64,000 nt of DNA from Bacteroidota bacterium. Its GTDB lineage: Bacteria; Bacteroidota; Ignavibacteria; Kryptoniales; JAKASW01. The notes beneath the pieces were generated by a model. That model had not been told where the DNA came from, searched no databases, and saw only the letters and a program-made list of their open reading frames with translations. How positions within the stretch are numbered: the stretch's first letter is position 1; each line of letters begins with the position of its first letter. The stretch spans positions 1-64,000 of the forward strand of contig JAKAMG010000007.1 in the NCBI GenBank assembly GCA_021812985.1, written 5' to 3'. This document shows positions 19,651-28,400 of the stretch, in pieces. The position numbers and the translations under genes are program-made.

Positions 19651-20046
19651 ATGAAAGAACAATGCATTCGCCTGAACAACGCTACGTTCTACGCGTACCA
19701 TGGCGTCCTCACGAATGAGCAGGTTTCAGGCGGAAAATTTGAAGTCGATGTCGAGATGTTCGGCGACTTCTCTGTGGCTTCCCAAAGTGATCATCTGAAG
19801 GATACCGTCGACTACGAGAAGATTTACCAGGCGATAAAGGAAATGGTTCTCGGTAGGCGGTTTTATCTGATAGAGTCGCTGGGCGCGCGTATTGCCGACA
19901 GCCTGATCGAAAAGTTTTCACTCCTCGACAGAGTCGTCGTAAGAGTCCGCAAGCATACGCCGCAGGTTGGAGGCGTCGTTGAGTTCGTCGAATTTGAGAC
20001 CGAAAAGTCCCGCTCTGACGGGAAGGCTCCCGGTGGAAGAAGCTGA
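19651..20046 (+). CDS. folB: Dihydroneopterin aldolase
   Basis: IRLNNATFYAYHGVLTNEQVSGGKFEVDVEM, LKDTVDYEKIYQAI; followed by folK. Confidence 0.9.
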   Translation: MKEQCIRLNNATFYAYHGVLTNEQVSGGKFEVDVEMFGDFSVASQSDHLKDTVDYEKIYQAIKEMVLGRRFYLIESLGARIADSLIEKFSLLDRVVVRVRKHTPQVGGVVEFVEFETEKSRSDGKAPGGRS

Positions 20047-20545
20047 GTGTTATCTGTCGCTTGGGTCAAATCTTGGCGACAGACTCGGGTACATCCGAAA
20101 AGCTGCAGACTCCATCTCGAAAATATCCGGCGTGACGGTCGCCCGCCTATCAAGTGTTTACGAAACCGATCCATTTGGAGTTACTAACCAGCCGAGATTT
20201 CTCAATACGGCGGTCGGTCTCACTACGTCGCTTCCTCCGTCTGAGCTGCTTGGTGCCCTGAAGGCAACGGAGACTAGTCTTGGACGCGTCCGCAGGGAAA
20301 GGTGGAGAGAGCGGGAAATAGACATCGACATAGTCTTTTATGATCAGATGCTACTGGAATCCGACGAGCTCACGATACCTCATCCTGGCGCCCATCTGAG
20401 ACGCTTCGTCCTCCTCCCGATCGCGGAGATCGCGCCGGAATTCATTCATCCCGTGTTTAACAAGTCAGTCAGACAGCTCCTTGATGCATGCGGTGACAAG
20501 TCCGAGATCCGGCTTTATCGACAGGCCGAGGTGACTGCGAGTTGA
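20033..20545 (+). CDS. folK: 2-amino-4-hydroxy-6-hydroxymethyldihydropteridine pyrophosphokinase
   Basis: CYLSLGSNLGDRLGYIRKA, SSVYETDPFGVTNQPRFLNTAV, RWREREIDIDIVFY, IPHPGAHLRRFVLLPIAEIAP; likely GTG start at 20033 overlapping folB. Confidence 0.9.
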   Translation: MEEAECYLSLGSNLGDRLGYIRKAADSISKISGVTVARLSSVYETDPFGVTNQPRFLNTAVGLTTSLPPSELLGALKATETSLGRVRRERWREREIDIDIVFYDQMLLESDELTIPHPGAHLRRFVLLPIAEIAPEFIHPVFNKSVRQLLDACGDKSEIRLYRQAEVTAS

Positions 20546-21204
20546 CTATGCCTGTTGAGGTGATGACCAACGATATCGGACACATCGCGGTCGAAGGAGT
20601 AATCGGCGCCGGCAAGACGAGCCTGACGCTTAAACTGGCGAAGCTACTGAAAGGAAGGGCCATCCTCGAGAAATTCGAGGAGAATCCGTTCCTTCCCAAG
20701 TTCTATGAGGACGTCGAGCACTACGCCTTCCAGACGCAGATGTTTTTTCTCTTGAGCAGATACAAGCAGCAGCAGGAGCTGGCACAGATCGATCTCTTCG
20801 AGCAGGTAATAGTGAGTGATTATTTGTTCGAGAAGGATAAAATATTCGCATACCTGAACCTTCAGGACGATGAGTTGAGGCTGTATGAGACGCTTGTCGG
20901 TTTTTTGGAGAGGAACATACCGAAGCCTGATCTTGTAGTCTATCTCCAGTGTAACCTGGAACACCTCATGGGCAACATCAAGAAGAGGGGACGGAAGTTC
21001 GAAAAGACGATAACGCCTGAGTACATACAGAGCCTGAACGAGGCCTACAACTATTTTTTCTTCCGATACAAGTCCTCCCCGCTCCTCATCGTCAACGCGG
21101 ATCAAATCGATTTCGTTAACAATGAGAAGGACTTCGAGCGGCTCGCCGCTGAAATTCTCAAGCCGCGCAAGGTCGCGGAGTATTATAACCCAATATTGAA
21201 ATAA
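20542..21204 (+). CDS. Deoxynucleoside kinase (dGK/dAK family)
   Basis: IAVEGVIGAGKTSLTLKLA P-loop, EKFEENPFLPKFYED, SDYLFEKDKIFA; in the folB-folK-dNK context. Confidence 0.88.
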   Translation: MTMPVEVMTNDIGHIAVEGVIGAGKTSLTLKLAKLLKGRAILEKFEENPFLPKFYEDVEHYAFQTQMFFLLSRYKQQQELAQIDLFEQVIVSDYLFEKDKIFAYLNLQDDELRLYETLVGFLERNIPKPDLVVYLQCNLEHLMGNIKKRGRKFEKTITPEYIQSLNEAYNYFFFRYKSSPLLIVNADQIDFVNNEKDFERLAAEILKPRKVAEYYNPILK

Positions 21205-21395
21205 TGTTCGAAGCATTAATCTGGATATTCTTCTTCTACGCCCTTTATCGCTTCCTCCGTTCCGCCATCCAGGGAGCGGTGCAAAGAGGGATTCGTGACT
21301 ACGAAGTGAAGAAGGAGAGGGAACGTCACAAGGAAAACGAAATCAAGATTGACCGCAAGAAAATAGAAGATGCCAAATATGAAGATCTCAAGTAG
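21204..21395 (+). CDS. Small membrane protein (DUF4834-like)
   Basis: N-terminal TM MFEALIWIFFFYALYRFL and charged basic/acidic tail; coupled to the upstream kinase. Confidence 0.5.
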   Translation: MFEALIWIFFFYALYRFLRSAIQGAVQRGIRDYEVKKERERHKENEIKIDRKKIEDAKYEDLK

Positions 21396-21407
21396 GCGGC
21401 ATCTGAT

Positions 21408-22544
21408 ATGAGTGACCCCAGGCCAGGCGAGCCAATTGCCAAAAGACTAGAGAAGGGATTTAAGCACGCGGCGCAAAGGACTCTCTCGTTGCTCGCTTCG
21501 AGAAGAGGCCCCGTCGGGAGTTATGCCACGGACCCTGCGTCGATCAAAAGCGTCATGGTCATCAGACAGCATAACCAGTTTGGCGATGTGCTGTGTACGA
21601 TTCCTCTCCTCAAGGCGCTCAGGACAAGGTTCAATCTCGAAAGGCTTTCCGTCGTTGTTTCTCCCCAGAACAAGTCTGCATTGGCAGGCTGTGAATACGT
21701 TACTGAGCTCATCAATTACGATAAACTTTCGTTTTACAAAAAGCCCTCCCTCTTCATCAGGTTCGTGAGACAGATGAGAAGAGGATACGATGTGCTTCTC
21801 GTTCCGTCAAACGTGTCGCTGTCGCTGACCAACGATGTGATGGCTTATTTCGTCAAAGCAAAAGTGAAAATTGGGCCAGCCTCCCTTGAATCAAGTTCCA
21901 ACCGCACCAGCTCGGTGTACGATATACCTGTCGGGTTGAGGTGGGAAGGAAGAATTGTCCACCAGTACTACAGAAATATGAAGGTGGCGGAGCCGCTGGG
22001 GATCACGATGTCTAACGAGACTGCCCTGATGGAGTATTTGCCGGATGAGTCTGCGCTCCTGGAAGTGGCGGACCTTCTCCGAAGAAGCGGGAAAGGCGGG
22101 GCGAGGAAGGTGGCCCTGCACGCAGGTGCCGGCAAGGTGCCTAACAGATGGAAAGCGTCCAATTTCGCCCAACTTGGCGTCGCGCTCCATGATGAATTGA
22201 AGGCTCAGCTCTTCGTCACGGAGGGTCCCATGGACCACGAAACCATCGATGAGCTTGCGGCAAAGCTGAAAGCGCCTTTTGTCAGAGTCAGGAATAGGGC
22301 GATTTCCTTTGTGGCCGCATTACTGAAGATGATGGATTTAGTCATCACGAACGATACAGGGATCATGCACCTGGCGGCGGCAGTGGGAACGCCAACGCTG
22401 TCACTCTTTGGACCGACCGATCCACTGCAGTGGGCGCCGCTCGGAGAACAACACAGGTTCATTTTTGGCAAGGGGGGAGATATTAATACCATAGGGGTCG
22501 ACAAAACACTGACCCTCGCGAAAAAACTTCTGCAAACCACCTAA
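21408..22544 (+). CDS. Glycosyltransferase family 9 (ADP-heptose:LPS heptosyltransferase-like)
   Basis: MVIRQHNQFGDVLCTIPLLKALRTRF, VITNDTGIMHLAAAVGTPTLSLFGPTDPLQWAP. Confidence 0.9.
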   Translation: MSDPRPGEPIAKRLEKGFKHAAQRTLSLLASRRGPVGSYATDPASIKSVMVIRQHNQFGDVLCTIPLLKALRTRFNLERLSVVVSPQNKSALAGCEYVTELINYDKLSFYKKPSLFIRFVRQMRRGYDVLLVPSNVSLSLTNDVMAYFVKAKVKIGPASLESSSNRTSSVYDIPVGLRWEGRIVHQYYRNMKVAEPLGITMSNETALMEYLPDESALLEVADLLRRSGKGGARKVALHAGAGKVPNRWKASNFAQLGVALHDELKAQLFVTEGPMDHETIDELAAKLKAPFVRVRNRAISFVAALLKMMDLVITNDTGIMHLAAAVGTPTLSLFGPTDPLQWAPLGEQHRFIFGKGGDINTIGVDKTLTLAKKLLQTT

Positions 22545-22551
22545 TAGTACA

Positions 22552-24351
22552 ATGGAAATATTTAATAACATTAAAGACTGGCTCCTTGAGCGGTTCCAAA
22601 AATTCGAATTCTCACAGGAACCGATGCACCTTCTCCTCGCGATAGTGACCGGCATACTCGCCGGTTTCGGCGGAATACTCTTTTACAAGATGATTCAGCT
22701 GGTGGAACAGATCATGTTCCACAGTCCAGCGGGATTTTTCGGACTCACCAACCTGATTAATCTTCATGGATGGCAGAGATACCTCATCATCCCAATAATC
22801 CCTGCAGTCGGTGGGATGATCGTGGGATGGATTACCATGAAGCTTGCTCCGGACGCATCGGGTGAAGGCGTTCCGATGGTGATAGAGAACGTCGCCAAGA
22901 AAGGGGGAATACTAAGCCCGTTTTTGGCCGTGACAAAGCTTGTGACTAGCGCGATATCCATCGGAAGCGGCGGCGCGGGAGGACGAGAGGGACCAGTCAT
23001 CGCCATTGGGGGTGCCATAGGTTCGAGCGTGGGACAAGTGTTCAGGCTGAATGAAGAGCAGATGAAATCGCTTGTCGGATGTGGCGCTGCCGCCGGTTTG
23101 GCGGCTGTCTTCAACGCCCCCATCGGAGGAGCACTCTTTGCGATGGAGGTCGTGATCGGAAGCCTGAACATGCAGACCTTCTCTCCGATCATAATCAGCT
23201 CGGTCTTCGGGACATTTGTCTCAAGGACTATCCTCGGGAACAAGCCGGTCTTTGTCATACCGACTTTCTCGCTCCGGAGCGGATGGGAACTGATTTTCTA
23301 CATTATTCTCGGCATCTTCGCCGGCTTCATTGGCATCTATTTTGTGAAGCTGTTCTACGCCACCGAAGAGTTCTTTGAGAACAAGAAATTCCCAGTCCAC
23401 AACAGAATTCTCAAGCCTGCTATCGGCGGACTTATCGTCGGAATCATCGGCATATATTTTCCCGAAGTGTTTGGATACACTTATCAGGGGGTAGACGCCT
23501 CACTGTACAGCCGCGACTCGTTCATGATACTGGCGGCGCTTCTCCTCTTGAAGCCCATTGCTACATCAGTTACCCTTGGCAGCGGAGGTTCAGGCGGAAC
23601 GCTCGCCCCTTCGCTCTTCATCGGTGCGATGGCAGGCGGCGCGTTCGGCAATATCGTCAATTTACTGGTGCCGGGTATCGCTGCCCCCCCCGGAGCGTAT
23701 GCGCTCGTCGGAATGGCCGCTGTCACGGGCTCAGTAGTCCAGGCCCCTCTCGCCGCGGCTATACTCGTATTCGAGATGACGGATAAATATGAAACTATCT
23801 TGCCCATACTCCTGGCGGTCGTCGCAGCTACCGTGATTTCCAAGAAGTATATGAATGGCTCGATATACACCATACGCCTTAAGCTGAAAGGGCAGTTTCT
23901 CGATGTGTACGGTCACGATGTGAATATACTCCGCTCGCTCAGCGTGAAAGACGTCATGAAGCCGCAGCTCGTTGCGGCATCGGAGTCAACGCGGCTCGCG
24001 GACCTCGTGGACATGATCCCCGAAAGTAATACGACAGTCTTCCCGGTCATTCGGCACGACGGCACTCTCTCAGGGACGATCTCATACGGAGATATACGCC
24101 AGGCTCTCACCGACGAATCTGTGAAGGACCTATTGGGCATACTTGTCGTGAAGGACATACTCAATCCGACTAAGATGACTGTAATGGAGGATCAGGATTT
24201 GTCCTCAGCGATGAAACTCATGTTAGATGCGGGAGTCCCTTCGATCCCTGTGATTCGGGAAGGCAACCAGCTCGCAGGTATGCTCTACCTGACTGACGCG
24301 AATCAGGCATACGAGAAGAAACTGTTGTTGAGCGAGATAGCCACAAACTGA
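22552..24351 (+). CDS. ClC family chloride channel/transporter with C-terminal CBS pair
   Basis: SGEGVP, GGAGGREGPVIAIGGAIGS, GSGGSGGTLAPSLFIGAMAGGAFG; two CBS-like segments at the C-terminus. Confidence 0.92.
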   Translation: MEIFNNIKDWLLERFQKFEFSQEPMHLLLAIVTGILAGFGGILFYKMIQLVEQIMFHSPAGFFGLTNLINLHGWQRYLIIPIIPAVGGMIVGWITMKLAPDASGEGVPMVIENVAKKGGILSPFLAVTKLVTSAISIGSGGAGGREGPVIAIGGAIGSSVGQVFRLNEEQMKSLVGCGAAAGLAAVFNAPIGGALFAMEVVIGSLNMQTFSPIIISSVFGTFVSRTILGNKPVFVIPTFSLRSGWELIFYIILGIFAGFIGIYFVKLFYATEEFFENKKFPVHNRILKPAIGGLIVGIIGIYFPEVFGYTYQGVDASLYSRDSFMILAALLLLKPIATSVTLGSGGSGGTLAPSLFIGAMAGGAFGNIVNLLVPGIAAPPGAYALVGMAAVTGSVVQAPLAAAILVFEMTDKYETILPILLAVVAATVISKKYMNGSIYTIRLKLKGQFLDVYGHDVNILRSLSVKDVMKPQLVAASESTRLADLVDMIPESNTTVFPVIRHDGTLSGTISYGDIRQALTDESVKDLLGILVVKDILNPTKMTVMEDQDLSSAMKLMLDAGVPSIPVIREGNQLAGMLYLTDANQAYEKKLLLSEIATN

Positions 24352-25154
24352 TGCTCTCGAACGCTGATGTGAAACGCTTGTCCGAATTGAAGGACAAAGA
24401 AGGCCGGAAGGAGCAGCGCCTCTTTCTGATTGAAGGGAAGAGGGCTGTGGTGGAGTCGTTGACTGGCGGCGCGGACATCAGGATGCTGATCGTCAGCTCG
24501 GGTGCCAGCCAGAGAAAGCTTTCCGATGTCTACTCGCTCGCCGAAGAGAAGGGGATAGCGATTGAGGATACCCCCGCGAACAAGTTCACCAAACTTGCGT
24601 CTACGGAAACGAGTCAGGGAGTAATCGCCCTGGCCGGTCTGACGGAGCTTTCATTGGACGAGTTCCTTTCTAAGGTGCGTCCCAAACGGGCATCCATCGT
24701 GCTCCTTCTCGACAAGATCTCTGATCCGGGCAACCTTGGCACGATACTTCGGTCGGCGGCGTGGTTCGGCGTCGACGGCGTGATAGTCTCCGCCGGCTCC
24801 GTTGACGCATACAATCCCAAGGTTGTACGCTCAGCCATGGGGGCGATCTGTCAGGTGGATGTGGTCCAGGATGTCTCGCTGGCTGGCGCGATTTCAGGTT
24901 TAAGCGAGATCGGGTTCGGCGTCTTTGCCTCAACTCAGGAAGCCGGGTTGAATTATGCTGACTACTCATACCCTAAGCGCGTGGCAGGCGTTTTCGGATC
25001 AGAAGCCACGGGTATAACCCCCGATGTCATGGGACTCTGTCCGACCAGTGTGGCCGTCCCGCGGGTGGGAAGAATGGAGTCACTGAATGTGGGGGTGGCT
25101 GCGTCGATCATCCTGTCTGAGATCGCACGGCAGAAGTTTGATTCAGGGGCCTGA
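24351..25154 (+). CDS. TrmH/SpoU family RNA 2'-O-methyltransferase
   Basis: LLLDKISDPGNLGTILRSAAWFGVDGVI, FGSEATGITPDVM, VPRVGRMESLNVGVAASIILSE. Confidence 0.92.
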   Translation: MLSNADVKRLSELKDKEGRKEQRLFLIEGKRAVVESLTGGADIRMLIVSSGASQRKLSDVYSLAEEKGIAIEDTPANKFTKLASTETSQGVIALAGLTELSLDEFLSKVRPKRASIVLLLDKISDPGNLGTILRSAAWFGVDGVIVSAGSVDAYNPKVVRSAMGAICQVDVVQDVSLAGAISGLSEIGFGVFASTQEAGLNYADYSYPKRVAGVFGSEATGITPDVMGLCPTSVAVPRVGRMESLNVGVAASIILSEIARQKFDSGA

Positions 25155-25426
25155 CCCGGTTCCTATCCCCCTCCCCGCGCGAATCACTTTCATCCTAATC
25201 TCACAGTTATTCTGACCTAATTCGCGTTCGATGTGGCTGCGCATAATTAGCCAGGTGGATAATAATGGCCGCCATCGCTTGGTTTCCATCCTGAGAAGAG
25301 GATATCAGGGGATAAAATCAGCGGCATGGGGATTGAACAGCATAAGAGTGACGTTGGACTTAATTGGTCCATGGATTTGAAATCCGCGGTAGTCTATGTG
25401 TTGGCCAATAAATTGAAGGAGCGCCA

Positions 25427-28400
25427 TTGAACCCCGAAGAGAATGTTTCCGTTCAGCACAACACGGCAGAAGAGCATAATGATCTCGGCGTGAGTTACTA
25501 TAATGCAGGCCGCTTTGAAAAGGCGCTTGAAGAACTTCTGATCGGGGCCTCGCTCAGCCGGAATTGGCGGATCCACAAAAATTTGGCGATTGCCCTGATG
25601 GGGCTTGGACATTACAGGGATGCTCAGGCCGTAATCGAGAATATCCTTCGACACCAGCCCGACGACGCAGAATCGCAGCAATTGCTTGACGACGCGGTTA
25701 AGAGAAGTGTTGAAGCACCCGGGTTACGCGCGGGGGTCGCAACAGCGACCGCCGTCATGCCCGAGGAAACATGCAACGTTTGCGGCGAGCGCAACAATTT
25801 TCGGGACACTACTCCGGAGAATGTCAGGGAAAGTCTCTGGTGCAACAGATGCAATTCGTTAAACGGCGACCGAATGATGATATACGCGCTGTCCAAATGC
25901 CTCGGATATGATGGACCTCTCGCGGGATGGGGGCCTAACAAAGCAATTAAGATTCTTGAGACGGATGGACACCGTGGACACCCGACATATCTCGAGCAGA
26001 AATTCGATTACCACAATACCTATTTCAAAACGGACGGTGTACCAAAGAATTTTGAGAAGATGGAATTTGCTGATTTGGAGAATCTCCCTTTCACGGATGA
26101 GCAATTCGACTGCGTTATTACATGCGATGTCTTTGAACACGTAAGGCTGCTCGACAAAGCTTTAATGGAAGTGTACAGGGTTCTCAAGAAGGGGGGCTAT
26201 TTCATTCTGCAGGTTCCCTTCAGCTACGGGCTCGAGAAAACCGTCACGCGCGTTCAGCCCGACGGGGACAACGACGCCTTCCTCCTGCCGGCCCAGTACC
26301 ACGGTGACAACTCGCTGGTTTACAGGGACTACGGACGAGACTTCCTCACTCATCTGTCCCTGCTTGGATTTACGGCTTTGTATATTGAGGGGGAATTTCC
26401 ACAATACAATGTGACTAATCAGAACATTATTGTCTGCACCAAGGCCGAGACCCTAGACACAGAAAATATGTTCAGCGAAAGGGAAAGGCAGACTCTCTTC
26501 ATCGAAAAGCATGATAATTTGACTGGCCGGGTTCGAAGCATGATCGAGAACCTGTGCAAGAGCGGGAGGGATGAATTCTCCGAGACTTCCCTGGACTACG
26601 ACAAATCCAAGCGTCATTACTATTTCGACCTTGGGCATGTCGACAGGATTGCTGAGACCCTCAGGCGCGCCTCACCGTATCTCGGTTCGCTCGACAGCGT
26701 TCTCGACATCGGGAGCATAGGCGACATTCCGTTGATTCTGAAGAAGTTATTCGGCGTAAAGAATATCTTCGCGAATTCACTTGACGGCGGCTATGTTGCA
26801 TACGGGGAAGGAAGAATCAAAGAGAGAGGCGAGTCAGACATCGAAGCGGAAGTGGATATCGCAAAGTGCGATATCGAAAAAGACGTCTTCCCGTTCGAGG
26901 ACGGCAGCCTCGATGCGGTCACAGGGTTTGAGGTCCTCGAGCATCTGCGTACTGACCCGATGTTCATGATGCGTGAGGTCAACCGCGTTCTGAAAGACGG
27001 AGGGGTCTTTATACTCACGACCCCGAACATCAATGCGTATCAGAACATGGTGAAGAGCATTCGCATGGATTCTCCATGCCTGTTCTCCACTTATCTAGCA
27101 GGAGGCAAGGGAATAGGTCACTGTAAAGAATACTCTATCAGCGAACTCGACAAGCTCTTCGTAAACAGCGGCTTTTCCGTACAGGAGATATCGACATTCA
27201 GTCCGTACTGGGTCGATCCTGAGATGTTCAAAGGATTTGAAGAACTGAAATCAATGCTGATAAAGAACGGATGGGATGAAAAGCTATCCGGTCAGGTTTC
27301 GTTTGTAGTCGGCATTAAGATTGGACGGCCCAAATACAGAACATATGAGCCGTTATACACTGCTACGGAAGAAGAACCCAGTGCGCGCAAATCTGTCGAT
27401 ACGAGCGAGAAGCCTGAAGATCTTGCGGAAGAGCCTGTGAGCGACGGGAGACACGATGAAGCGATCAAAGCTGTCGAAATCGCCATCGGGCGGGAGCCGG
27501 ATAACACCGGTCTCTGGTATAAATACGCCCAGCTCCTTCAGGATGCCGACCGGTTTGACGAGTCGATTGTTCAACTGACGAAGGTCACCTTTCTCGATCC
27601 AAATCATTCCGACGCGCACAACGATCTCGGTGTATTGTATTTCAGGAAAGGGCAGTACGATAAAGCTGTCGACCACCTTTTGAAAGCCCTGCCGTCAGAC
27701 ATTGGGCTTAAGGCTCACCGGAATCTTTGCAGCATTTACCTCCGTCTTGGATTGCGCGACGAAGCATTGGGCATATGCGGGGCCATCCTGAAACGCAGCC
27801 CGGGTGATGAAGAGGCATTGAAGACGATTTCACAAACCAAGACTCTCCCGACTCCGAATCCGGTCGACAACCAAAGTCCTCAGCAGGAGCCGGCCGTCTC
27901 GGAAGAGTACGAGCGCATTCCCTGTCCGTTCTGCGGATCGTATTCCTGCGAAGAAAGATATCGGGAGTACGGCGACATTGTAAAATGCTCGGTGTGCAGT
28001 ATCGTGTACGAGAGGACCCGGCTTACCGAAAAGGCCATGTATGATTTTTATCAGAAGTGGCCGGATATAAACAAGGACATGCGTTTGCCTCAAACCAGGC
28101 AGGAGGTCGCCGAAAGCGGTCTCCGAATGGACTATCTTCTCGATGAATTGATCGAGTTCATAAAGCCGTCAGGAACGTTTCTTGACGTCGGCTGCGGTTG
28201 GGGAGCGTTCCTGGACAACGCACGCTCAAGGGGATTTCGCCCCTTGGGGTTGGAGCTAACACAGAAGTGCGTCGATTTCGCAAACAATGAACTTCATATA
28301 CCGGTGATGAACTCCCAGCTGGTCGAAGCAGCCATTGATCCGAATTCTCTTGCGGCTGTCAGCATGAGTCATGTGCTTGAACACATTCCCAACCCGCGCG

